A DNA stretch of 64,000 nucleotides. It comes from an uncultured Lachnospiraceae bacterium (lineage in GTDB: Bacteria; Bacillota; Clostridia; Lachnospirales; Lachnospiraceae). Position 1 is the first letter of the stretch; the number at the start of each line of letters is the position of its first letter. Made by a program: the position numbers and the translations under genes. The notes below the pieces were generated by a model that did no database searches, had not been told where the DNA came from, and was given only the letters and a program-made list of their open reading frames with translations. Location: positions 1 through 64,000 of the forward strand of contig CAJTJY010000013.1 of the NCBI GenBank assembly GCA_910576975.1. The letters are read 5' to 3'. Of this stretch, positions 1 through 7,828 are shown one piece after another.

Positions 1-58
1 GTTCATCCTGTATGGCATTGCAAAGTTCTATATCATCTTCAAGCAATAGTATTTTCAT
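1..58 (-). CDS. Response regulator receiver domain, 5' end only
   Basis: The minus strand reads ATG at 56-58 into MKILLLEDDIELCNAIQDE, the first beta strand and acidic pocket (paired Asp after the hydrophobic strand) of a CheY-like receiver. A Shine-Dalgarno AAAGAGG lies just upstream. This is the usual start of OmpR-family response regulators, so the rest of the gene and probably a sensor kinase lie outside the left edge. It is divergent from the lipoprotein/ABC operon at 287, a common arrangement in which the two-component system controls the exporter; that link is inference. Confidence 0.7.
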   Translation of the reverse strand, partial: MKILLLEDDIELCNAIQDE

Positions 59-230
59 GATATCAAATCCTCTTTCCATGGTGTCACTCCAGATGTTTCT
101 GGAAAGACATTTTTCCATTTGCGGGTTACTCTTTTCCATTTAGTATAGCAGATAATTCTATAAAAATCCTATAAAAAGTGACGCTTAAATCGATTCCGGT
201 TACAAGATTTTTTTAGGGCTTTGCAGTTAA

Positions 231-286
231 AATGAAAAAACAGAAAGGAAGTTTTAACAATGAAAAAACAGAAAGGAAGCTTTATT
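231..286 (+). repeat. Tandem 28-bp duplication of a translation start
   Basis: Two successive 28-base units (231-258 and 259-286) each carry an ATG followed by AAAAAACAGAAAGGAAG, and a third partial unit is the real start at 287. The ATGs are at 232, 260 and 287, so the first is in a different frame. Each unit supplies a GAAAGGAAG ribosome site to the next ATG. Confidence 0.8.
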
Positions 287-865
287 ATGAAAAAACAAAA
301 AATGTGGCAAGGCTTAGCAATTGGATTGTGCATGTTAGCTCTTACAGGATGTGGCACTGGAACAATTGAAGAGACAAGGGGCGAGGATATGGGTGTAACA
401 AAGTATCAAGGAAGCCAGGAAAACAAAGACGATTCCCTGCCCGATGGGAACGGAACAAGCGGAGTGGACGCCTCGCAGGAGAATCAGAATAATGCTACGG
501 ATAATGATACAGATGAGAAAGTGGATGCAGGCAGTCTGTATACGTCAGCGGCTATGAAGGGGAGCGTTGTGGAATTTTCAGATGACAGTTGCTCAGTAAG
601 TGCTGCCATGACTGAAGATGATGGAAAAACTGGCGTAATTGCTGCGCCTGGGTATGAAAGCGAGGATGAAAATGTAATGGTGACATATCAAGAGGGCTGC
701 GTGGTCCAGATTGCAACTATCAATACTTCGACCGGGATTGCAGCATTGGAGCAGGCGTCTGTATCTGACATTAAGAAACAGGCAAGTGTCATTATCTATG
801 GAAGTTTTAAGGATATGCATCATGTATCAGCAAACAAAATTATCATATGTCATTGGACATCCTGA
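287..865 (+). CDS. Small lipoprotein preceding an FtsX/MacB-type ABC exporter
   Basis: About 192 residues. The start at 287 is chosen because it has GAAAGGAAG eight bases upstream and begins the signal sequence (MKKQK, hydrophobic stretch, lipobox LTGC); the ATG at 260 would only add a duplicated MKKQKGSFI. After the lipidated Cys comes an acidic, Ser/Asn-rich linker and a C-terminal beta-rich region of about 110 residues. It ends 17 bases before the first permease gene, so it belongs to the same operon. Lipoproteins of this sort commonly precede MacB-like exporters in Clostridia and may be adaptor-like, but I recognise no named family. Confidence 0.7.
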   Translation: MKKQKMWQGLAIGLCMLALTGCGTGTIEETRGEDMGVTKYQGSQENKDDSLPDGNGTSGVDASQENQNNATDNDTDEKVDAGSLYTSAAMKGSVVEFSDDSCSVSAAMTEDDGKTGVIAAPGYESEDENVMVTYQEGCVVQIATINTSTGIAALEQASVSDIKKQASVIIYGSFKDMHHVSANKIIICHWTS

Positions 866-881
866 ACAGGAGGTATTGATT

Positions 882-2099
882 TTGAAATTTTATCAGCTTG
901 CATTCCGGTATTTATGCCGAAAGAAATCTAAGACATTTACTTTGCTTTTAGTATTGCTATTTATTAACAGCATGATTTTGAGTTCCTACATGATTTTGCA
1001 TGCCACTGAAAATTCCCGGATTACCATGCAGGAAAAGATGGGAACCAAGGTAGTCATCGAAGTGAAGGAGGGCAGTCAGGTTATTACAGAAAATGAGATT
1101 AGAACAATTCGAGATCTGGATGGAGTGATGTTTGTCAACCGCCTGACCAGCAACGCTGTTGATCCTGCTAATTTTAATCCTATTACAAAAAGCGACTCTG
1201 GCAAAGAAAATAACTGCAAAGTAACCTTGCTCTCCTGTGATGATCTGGAGCGTGACAGTGCCTTTAGTGATTTAAGATATCGCTTAATGAAAGGAAATAT
1301 GATTACGGAGGATTCTCAAAAAGGGGCTGTGATCAATTATGTGTTGGGGGATGCGAATGGTCTTGAAATAGGGGATGAGATAAAAGTCAAGATAGAAACT
1401 GGCGGTGTAATCAGCGTAAAGATTATAGGTGTCTTCATTGCGGGAAGTGAGAGAAGCCAGATGGATACCCTGCCGGCAGTCAACCGTATTGAAAACCAGA
1501 TTTTTATTGACAATCAATCCCGCATGGGGGTGTTTGATAATGTGGGGTACCATAAGATAGCGGTATATGCCAAAAATCCGGATCAGATGGATGTTCTGGT
1601 ACGGCAATTAGAAGAATTTTTAGGCAACAGGGTGGAAATCACAACTTCTGACATGTTATATCGTCAGTTGGAGGTACCGTTGAACAGAATAGTTCGCGTG
1701 ATGAAACTTATGCTGATATTCACATTGGCTGCAGGGGTAACAATTACTTCACTATTACTCTGTATGTGGATGCGGTCTAGAAAAAAAGAAATTGCTGTCT
1801 TTATCAGTATGGGAAAAAGAAAGACAGATATTTTTATGCAGGTTTTTATGGAAACAGCAGTTGTCTTTTGTTTGTCTTTATTTGGTGCCTGTGTGATAGG
1901 AAATGCAATGGCAGGAACTATGAAAAAACTGCTCATGGAAGAAAATGCGGCAGTTCCATTGTCAGTTTCCTTACAAGCAAGAGACATGGCAACAATGTTC
2001 TTTGCAGGAGGCTGTGTGGCAGTTGTTGCTGTCTGTATTTCGTTGCTGCCCATTTTAAGGACGAATCCAAAAGACGTTTTATCAAAAATGGAGGGATAG
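882..2099 (+). CDS. ABC transporter permease, FtsX/MacB family
   Basis: 405 residues from a TTG start at 882, supported by AGGAGG at 868-873; the open frame extends further upstream but that part overlaps the lipoprotein gene. The topology is typical: an N-terminal membrane helix (residues about 18-38), a large extracytoplasmic domain, then three C-terminal helices, with the cytoplasmic motif EIAVFISMGKRK of FtsX permeases and the ending NPKDVLSKMEG. It pairs with the second permease at 2103 (three-base gap) and the ATPase at 3596. The likely role is export or mechanical release of a peptide or lipoprotein substrate; the substrate is unknown. Confidence 0.88.
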   Translation: MKFYQLAFRYLCRKKSKTFTLLLVLLFINSMILSSYMILHATENSRITMQEKMGTKVVIEVKEGSQVITENEIRTIRDLDGVMFVNRLTSNAVDPANFNPITKSDSGKENNCKVTLLSCDDLERDSAFSDLRYRLMKGNMITEDSQKGAVINYVLGDANGLEIGDEIKVKIETGGVISVKIIGVFIAGSERSQMDTLPAVNRIENQIFIDNQSRMGVFDNVGYHKIAVYAKNPDQMDVLVRQLEEFLGNRVEITTSDMLYRQLEVPLNRIVRVMKLMLIFTLAAGVTITSLLLCMWMRSRKKEIAVFISMGKRKTDIFMQVFMETAVVFCLSLFGACVIGNAMAGTMKKLLMEENAAVPLSVSLQARDMATMFFAGGCVAVVAVCISLLPILRTNPKDVLSKMEG

Positions 2100-2102
2100 C
2101 AA

Positions 2103-3545
2103 ATGAATGGTTTTAGTTTAGCGTGGCGTTCGGTTATTAGAAAGCCTGTAAAAAGTGTCCTGTTATTTGTAACGGTATGTATCATCAGCCTGTTACTATT
2201 GTCTGCAATGAGTAGCGGCAAGGCAACTATTCAAATGCAGGATAATGCAAGGCAGGCAATCGGGGCAGGGCTTCTGCTGGAGGAAAATGAGGCAGACCGG
2301 CACCGAAGGATTGATGAGTTATCAAGGCAGCTTGACCATGAGCAAGGCAGCTTAGGCGGATACCATCAGGAAATAGTAACAATAAACGGAGTAGAAAGCT
2401 GGAGAACGTGGACGGATAATTCTTTTGAAACTCTGTTAATGGAGGATATTGAAACAATAGCGGCTACAGAAGGGATTGCTGATTACAATGTTACAACAGT
2501 TACAACTGCTGCCAGACCAGTGGATTTTATCCGCATTGAGGATGAGGATGTGGACCAGCATAGTGATCTTGGAGGCGTGTCGCTGATTGGAAACAAAGAT
2601 ATGTCTATGGACTCTAACTTTCTTTCGGGCAATGCCTTTATCACAGACGGCAGAATGATTAAAGAGAGTGAAAAGGATGTCTGTGTCATTTCCTCAGAGC
2701 TTGCGGACAAAAATCAATTACAAATTGGATGCAAAATAAGATTTGGAAATTGTCGTGATAAAGAGGATTCTGTGACTTATGAAGCTCAAGTTGTTGGTAT
2801 TTATCAAGTGAATCAGCCAATAACCCCTTATATGTTTGGAGATACTTACCGATCTGAAAATATTATTTTTACGGATTTGAATTTTCCTGAAAAGGCGGAT
2901 GGAAAAGCAGGTGATCCATTATATGAGAAAGCATATTTTAAGCTGGCAAATGTGAATGATTATGAAATTGTAAAGAAAAATGTCATGAGGGCAGATATAG
3001 CATGGGAACGCTATGATTTGATTGACAATAACGGAAATATGAATACCCTGTCCGCAAATTTTAATGAAATGGAGAAGTACAGCAGAGTTTTAGTCTGGGT
3101 AATTTCAGGAGCAAGCCTGGTTATCTTGTTTCTTATTTTTCAGTTTTGGATCAAGAGCCGGAATAGGGAAATTGGAATTATGTTGTCGATGGGAACTTCT
3201 AAAATTCAGATTTTAGCTCAGGTTATGACAGAAGCACTTATGATTGCAGTAGTGGCTGTGTTGATTTCTTTTTTGATGGCGCCCAAAGTGTCAGGTCTGA
3301 CGGCGGATTATCTGGTAGAACAACAGATACAGAGTGTGGAAGAACAGGAGTTATTGGATCAGGGAAAAGTGGCGTTTTCATACGAAAAATCAGAGCAGAA
3401 CGTGATGGGTGTGCATGTAGAAATTACTTCCAGGATATTAATGCAGGATGCTGCGGGAATTGCCTTGCTTATTACAATATCTGTATGTGTATCAGGTATT
3501 GCGATATTGAAAAGGAATCCCAAGGAAATCTTGCAGGATCTATGA
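2103..3545 (+). CDS. ABC transporter permease, FtsX/MacB family (second subunit)
   Basis: 480 residues. Starts MNGFSLAWRSVIRKPVKS, the standard beginning of FtsX-like permeases, followed by one membrane helix, an extracytoplasmic domain of about 280 residues, and three helices near the C terminus. The motif REIGIMLSMGTSKIQI lies between helices and the protein ends ILKRNPKEILQDL, the family's conserved tail. It follows the first permease by three bases and precedes the ATPase; the two different permeases probably form a heterodimer with two copies of the ATPase. Confidence 0.88.
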   Translation: MNGFSLAWRSVIRKPVKSVLLFVTVCIISLLLLSAMSSGKATIQMQDNARQAIGAGLLLEENEADRHRRIDELSRQLDHEQGSLGGYHQEIVTINGVESWRTWTDNSFETLLMEDIETIAATEGIADYNVTTVTTAARPVDFIRIEDEDVDQHSDLGGVSLIGNKDMSMDSNFLSGNAFITDGRMIKESEKDVCVISSELADKNQLQIGCKIRFGNCRDKEDSVTYEAQVVGIYQVNQPITPYMFGDTYRSENIIFTDLNFPEKADGKAGDPLYEKAYFKLANVNDYEIVKKNVMRADIAWERYDLIDNNGNMNTLSANFNEMEKYSRVLVWVISGASLVILFLIFQFWIKSRNREIGIMLSMGTSKIQILAQVMTEALMIAVVAVLISFLMAPKVSGLTADYLVEQQIQSVEEQELLDQGKVAFSYEKSEQNVMGVHVEITSRILMQDAAGIALLITISVCVSGIAILKRNPKEILQDL

Positions 3546-3595
3546 ACAATTTATATGCGCAGGTATTTGAATATAAGTTAAGGAGGACGGTTGAA

Positions 3596-4225
3596 ATGAC
3601 ATTAGAAGCAAAAAATGTGGAATATACATATAAATCTCAAAAGGAAAGGAAAGTTTTAGACAATATTTCCGTCTGGTTTGAAGAAAAAAAGTTTTATACT
3701 ATCATTGGAGCTAGCGGAGCCGGAAAAACAACTTTTTTGTCTTTACTGGCAGGGCTTGACAGTCCGACAGGAGGAACTGTACTATATGAAGGAGAAGATA
3801 TTCTTACAAAAGGTTTGAATAATCACAGAAAGAATCATGTATCTTTAGTATTTCAAGAATATAATCTGATTGATTATCTTACTACGGAGGAAAATGTAAA
3901 ATTGGGAGGAACGGATAAGCCAGAGGAATTGCTTTCAAAAGTGAATATTCCCAAGGAGGCATGGAAAAGAAATGTAATGAAGCTCTCTGGCGGGCAGCAG
4001 CAGCGGGTAGCGATTGCAAGAGCGCTGGCAAGCGATGCAAAAGTTTTATTGGCGGATGAGCCAACTGGGAATCTGGATGAACAGACCGCAGCGGGGATTA
4101 TTGAGCTATTAAAGCGGACTGCGCACGAGCTGGGGAAATGTGTAATTGTGGTTACGCATAGTAAATATTTAGCAAATGAGGCGGATGAGATTGTGCAGAT
4201 TACCAATGGAATGATTGATTCATAA
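3596..4225 (+). CDS. ABC transporter ATP-binding protein, LolD/MacB type
   Basis: 209 residues. The start at 3596 is preceded by AGGAGG; an upstream in-frame extension overlaps the permease gene and is not needed. Walker A is GASGAGKTT, the Q-loop is VFQEYNLID, the signature is LSGGQQQRVAIARAL, Walker B is VLLADEPTGNLD and the H-loop is VVTHS, all intact. It energises the two upstream FtsX permeases. In Clostridia such modules often act in bacitracin or antimicrobial-peptide sensing and detoxification; together with the divergent response regulator this is a plausible but unproven role. Confidence 0.92.
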   Translation: MTLEAKNVEYTYKSQKERKVLDNISVWFEEKKFYTIIGASGAGKTTFLSLLAGLDSPTGGTVLYEGEDILTKGLNNHRKNHVSLVFQEYNLIDYLTTEENVKLGGTDKPEELLSKVNIPKEAWKRNVMKLSGGQQQRVAIARALASDAKVLLADEPTGNLDEQTAAGIIELLKRTAHELGKCVIVVTHSKYLANEADEIVQITNGMIDS

Positions 4226-4310
4226 TATTATAAAATATGTTTAAATTCAAGGCTTGCATCGCTTGTAGAGCGTGCAAGTGTGCGTAACGTAAATTTGGAG
4301 GAATAATTAG

Positions 4311-5102
4311 ATGGAAAAAAGGAAGTTGGTAACGCCAGATGACATTACGACTGCTTTAAAGGAAATTGGCGTCCAAAAAGGGCAGGCAATTATGGTGCAT
4401 ACATCATTGAGCAGTCTTGGATATGTGTGTGGTGGCGCACAGTCAGTGATTGAAGCATTGATTGAGAGCGTAGGTCAAGAAGGCACGATTATGATGCCGA
4501 CACAGTCATGGAAGAATTTAGATCCGTCGGCAGGCGTTTACTGGCAGGAACCGCAGCAATGGTGGCCTGTCATACGTGAATACATACCTGCTTATGACAA
4601 ACGGATTACGCCGACAAATACAATGGGCGCCGTATCAGAAATGTTCCGGCAGTGGCCGGGGACGCTTAGAAGTGATCATCCTGCAAGGTCGGTAGCGGCA
4701 TGGGGACATTATGCACGGTATCTTACAGAAAATCATGACCTGTCTGATATTTTTGGGGACAATTCGCCCATTGGCAGGCTGTATGAGCTTGATGGATATG
4801 TTTTGTTGGTTGGAGTTGGTTATGACAAGAACACGTCCCTTCATTTGGCAGATGTAAGAGCTGAATATCCAGGCAAGCATATGACTATAGAAAGTAGTGC
4901 GATATGGCTTGACGGACAGCGGATATGGAAATCATATCAGACATTAGCTGTAGATGGAGAAGATTTTTCGGCAATTGGAGAGGCGTTTGAACAGACAGGC
5001 AAAGTGCGCCATGTACCGCTAGGAAATGCTATTCTTTCGATGATGAGCCAGCGGGCGCTGGTAGATTTTGCTGTGAAATGGATCGGAGAAAACAGAAAAT
5101 GA
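4311..5102 (+). CDS. AAC(3)-family aminoglycoside N-acetyltransferase-like protein
   Basis: 263 residues, full length for the Antibiotic_NAT (AAC(3)) family. Family landmarks: an N-terminal MVHTSLSSLG segment, EGTIMMPTQSW, the segment TNTMGAVSEMFRQ, and RSDHPARSVAAWG, which carries the conserved His thought to be catalytic. The enzyme class transfers acetyl from acetyl-CoA to the 3-amino group of 2-deoxystreptamine aminoglycosides. Chromosomal relatives in Firmicutes (YokD type) often have little resistance activity, so a resistance phenotype cannot be assumed. It follows the ABC operon by 85 bases and has its own ribosome site (GGAGG). From 5104 a short stretch could encode KHVIDERVALYSKANEASL before a stop; it looks like a decayed tail. 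Confidence 0.85.
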   Translation: MEKRKLVTPDDITTALKEIGVQKGQAIMVHTSLSSLGYVCGGAQSVIEALIESVGQEGTIMMPTQSWKNLDPSAGVYWQEPQQWWPVIREYIPAYDKRITPTNTMGAVSEMFRQWPGTLRSDHPARSVAAWGHYARYLTENHDLSDIFGDNSPIGRLYELDGYVLLVGVGYDKNTSLHLADVRAEYPGKHMTIESSAIWLDGQRIWKSYQTLAVDGEDFSAIGEAFEQTGKVRHVPLGNAILSMMSQRALVDFAVKWIGENRK

Positions 5103-5259
5103 TCGAAGCATGTGATTGATGAACGTGTTGCCCTTTACAGTAAAGCCAATGAAGCATCGCTAAAAACCATTGGGAATTGATGGGGAGGAAATATCTTCTG
5201 GCTATTTATTCCGCCCCATTCACTCCAAGTTTATAATTCCTAGTTGTTCCCCTCGATGC

Positions 5260-7416
5260 TTATTTTCTTATGCTTTTGCTTTTTTTCGGCTTGCTCCATG
5301 CAGAGTAGAGATTTTGTGTCTTGCCGTTTGCTTTTGTCTTTTTGTAGGAGCGAGCCCTGACATAGTAATTCTTTCCATTCTTTAGTTTGGAGAACGTTCC
5401 TGATGCAATGTTGTTTTTGGTTATATTTAACGTCTTTACGCCTTTCTTAAAACTCCTGTCCAAGCAGCATTGGATCTGATAACCAGTAGCATTGGCGTCC
5501 TTTTTCCATTGGACAGCGAGTTTCTTTCCTTTTACTGTTTTTATAGATTTCACAGTCTGCAAGGCAGGTTTGACTTTTATGGTAATCTTAACGCTTGCGG
5601 CTTTGTATTTTGCTGTCGCTTCTGCCTGCACGGTAATCGTTGCAATTCCCGTTCCTTTCACTGTTATCGTTCCATTTGCATTGACAGTGGCGATTTTTGG
5701 GGCAGAGCTTTTATAGCTAAGCTTTCCGCTGTCTTTTGCTGTCTGCACTTTCAAAGCAAAGGGAGTGTCGCCGAATGTCTTATTGAAAGTTTTGGTGCAT
5801 CCGATGATCTGCTCGGCTTTATCATTGGATGGATTTTGTGTTTCGGATTTTTTAATGAGAAACGGCAGTCTTATGGTTCCACGGTATTTTCCAATGCCTG
5901 TGATATATACGGTTGCCTTTCCTACAGCGATATTATTTCCGTAGCTTACCTGGTAATCTGTATTTTCTGTTAATGTCACCTTTTGGTCTTTGACGGTAAC
6001 AGATGGCGTCTTTGCTGTTCCGTCATAAATATAGGAAGCCTGGCTTAACACTGCCGAGCACTGGGTAATGTCTTTTGTGGATTGACCGACAGACTGGAAC
6101 GGAATGGCGTGTTCCCTTGCGTAAATTTCAGCATAAGAACCTGACTTTCCATAAATGACAAGGGTGTTGGAATGTCCGTAAAACGCCTCTTTTCCAATGC
6201 TTGTGATGATTTCTGGGATAGTAATTTTTGTGATATTTTTACAGTTTCGGAAAGCATCTTCCCCAATGCTTGTCGCAGTGGAGGCTATCTCTGCTTCCGT
6301 TTTTCCCTGGGGGCAGCAAAAGAGGTTCGTGTCGAGTCTGTTATATAGGATTCCTTCATAAGAACGGAAATAGGCATTATATTTTGACGCGTAGATATCC
6401 GTTAAGTTCGTGCAGCCGTCGAACGCCTGGCTGCCAATGGTGTGTACCTTTCTGGGAAGGGTAATGCTTTCAAGTCCCGTACAGTTGCGGAAAGCATAGT
6501 TCGCTATCTCATTAAGCCCTCTGACGCCATCGGGAAAAGTAATGCTTTTGAGCCCTGTGCAGCCCTCGAAGGCGGATTGCAATATTTTCATGACGCTATC
6601 GGGAAGCGTAATTTCTGAAAGGCTGGTGCAGTTCTTAAATGCATATTTATTTATATATGTAAGTTCTTTTGCAAGATGGATGCTGCTTAGGCTGGTGCAA
6701 TCTTTAAAGACGGATTCCCCTATAAAGTAGACACTGTCAGGTAGCGTAATATGGGTCAGGCTGGTACAATTCTCAAATGCATAATTCTGAATCAGTTCCG
6801 CACTGTCAGGGAGCGTAATGCTTTCCAGACTGGTGCAGTTGTGAAATAAACTACCTCCGATTTCTGTTATCCCCTCGGGAAGTCTGACGTCCGTCAGGCT
6901 TGTGCAGCCATAGAAGACGCCCCAGCCTAGTTCTGTGACGCTATCTGGTATGCTGATTTCGGTCAGACTGGTACAGCCAGAAAATACATCATCTTCAATA
7001 AGCTCAATCTCAGGTGGAAGTATAATATTGTTGAGGCTGACACAGTCAGTAAAAGCTCCATTCCCTAACACGTAAAGCTCGTCAGGAAGATTGATCTTTT
7101 TGAGGTTTTTACAGTCTTCGAATGCATATTCTCCAATCGAGTGACAGCTATTTGGAACGTTGACGCTTGTAATGCTTTGACATCCTGCGAAAGCCCGTTC
7201 TTCGATGCTTATTACGCCCTCTGGAATTTCGATATCCCCTCCTGTCCCAGTGTACTTCTGTAGAAATCCATCGTATGTAATTTTAAAATCACTATCGGAA
7301 TCAAAATCTTTTGTCTCTTTCACATTGGCATCCTGTGCCTGCATCGTCTGCACAGGCAGGCTTAACCCGATAAGCGAAGTTGCCATGAGAATAGAGATCC
7401 ATTTTTTTGCTTTCAT
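5260..7416 (-). CDS. Secreted BspA-like leucine-rich repeat protein with Ig-like and FnIII tail
   Basis: 718 residues from the start at 7416, which has AAAGGCGG upstream and opens a clear signal peptide (MKAKKWISILMATSLIGLSL, cleavage near AQA). About twelve BspA-type repeats follow (pattern ITLPDSV..IG..AF..CTSL), then an MBG-like beta domain (YDGTAKTPSVTV), a Big2-like domain (TVNANGTITVKGTGIATITV) and a C-terminal fibronectin III-like domain. There is no LPxTG motif or membrane anchor, so it is secreted or held by the wall non-covalently. BspA repeats are found in host- or matrix-binding adhesins. It faces away from the sigma-factor fusion gene. Confidence 0.9.
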   Translation of the reverse strand: MKAKKWISILMATSLIGLSLPVQTMQAQDANVKETKDFDSDSDFKITYDGFLQKYTGTGGDIEIPEGVISIEERAFAGCQSITSVNVPNSCHSIGEYAFEDCKNLKKINLPDELYVLGNGAFTDCVSLNNIILPPEIELIEDDVFSGCTSLTEISIPDSVTELGWGVFYGCTSLTDVRLPEGITEIGGSLFHNCTSLESITLPDSAELIQNYAFENCTSLTHITLPDSVYFIGESVFKDCTSLSSIHLAKELTYINKYAFKNCTSLSEITLPDSVMKILQSAFEGCTGLKSITFPDGVRGLNEIANYAFRNCTGLESITLPRKVHTIGSQAFDGCTNLTDIYASKYNAYFRSYEGILYNRLDTNLFCCPQGKTEAEIASTATSIGEDAFRNCKNITKITIPEIITSIGKEAFYGHSNTLVIYGKSGSYAEIYAREHAIPFQSVGQSTKDITQCSAVLSQASYIYDGTAKTPSVTVKDQKVTLTENTDYQVSYGNNIAVGKATVYITGIGKYRGTIRLPFLIKKSETQNPSNDKAEQIIGCTKTFNKTFGDTPFALKVQTAKDSGKLSYKSSAPKIATVNANGTITVKGTGIATITVQAEATAKYKAASVKITIKVKPALQTVKSIKTVKGKKLAVQWKKDANATGYQIQCCLDRSFKKGVKTLNITKNNIASGTFSKLKNGKNYYVRARSYKKTKANGKTQNLYSAWSKPKKSKSIRK

Positions 7417-7828
7417 AAAGATAAACCGCCTTTCTGCGTTGTGAGAGACGCCAAGAGAGGGCGTCTGGTTCTTCACTTTGCTTGTTTCATTTTTCATTGT
7501 CACATTTTTGAAATCTGGATAGGAATGATGGATGTATTTCATATGTTTTGCAGTAAGCCCAAAGATCGGATAAAAAAATAGCCATAACAAAAATAACATT
7601 ATTGTTGAAAAAAGTCAACAATATGATATACTTTTAAAGTATGCAACTGCAATCTGTCTTAGAACAGCCGTAAAGATGGAACAGGGGAGAGGATGCTTAG
7701 GAGAGACAGAATAAGGGATAGAACTTTTATTCAAAAAATATTTTAAAAAAGTTATAAAAAATAAAACTTTTCTTAAGCGGTTCTCGTTGTAGAAGTGAAA
7801 AGCCTGGAAAGGAGATGGATCAAGAGGG
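7417..7828. other. Divergent intergenic region between LRR gene and sigma-fusion gene
   Basis: About 410 bases with no supported gene. It contains the palindrome at 7601-7622 and AT-rich sequence with AACTTTT motifs at about 7720-7730 and 7768-7777, the second followed by CGGTTCTCGTTGT. AAACTTTT plus CGTTGT-like spacing could be an autoregulated ECF promoter, but I cannot establish this. An in-frame upstream extension of the LRR gene as far as 7599 lacks a signal peptide and is rejected. Confidence 0.4.
7601..7622. promoter_or_regulatory. Palindrome ATTGTTGA-N6-TCAACAAT
   Basis: Perfect 8-bp inverted repeat with a six-base A-rich spacer, between the divergent LRR and sigma-fusion genes. It could be an operator for a dimeric regulator acting on either gene. 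There is no T-run, so a terminator is unlikely. Confidence 0.5.

Noticed and set aside
711..881. N-terminal extension of the first FtsX permease
   Set aside because: It overlaps the lipoprotein gene; TTG 882 has AGGAGG at ideal distance and begins the normal permease N terminus.
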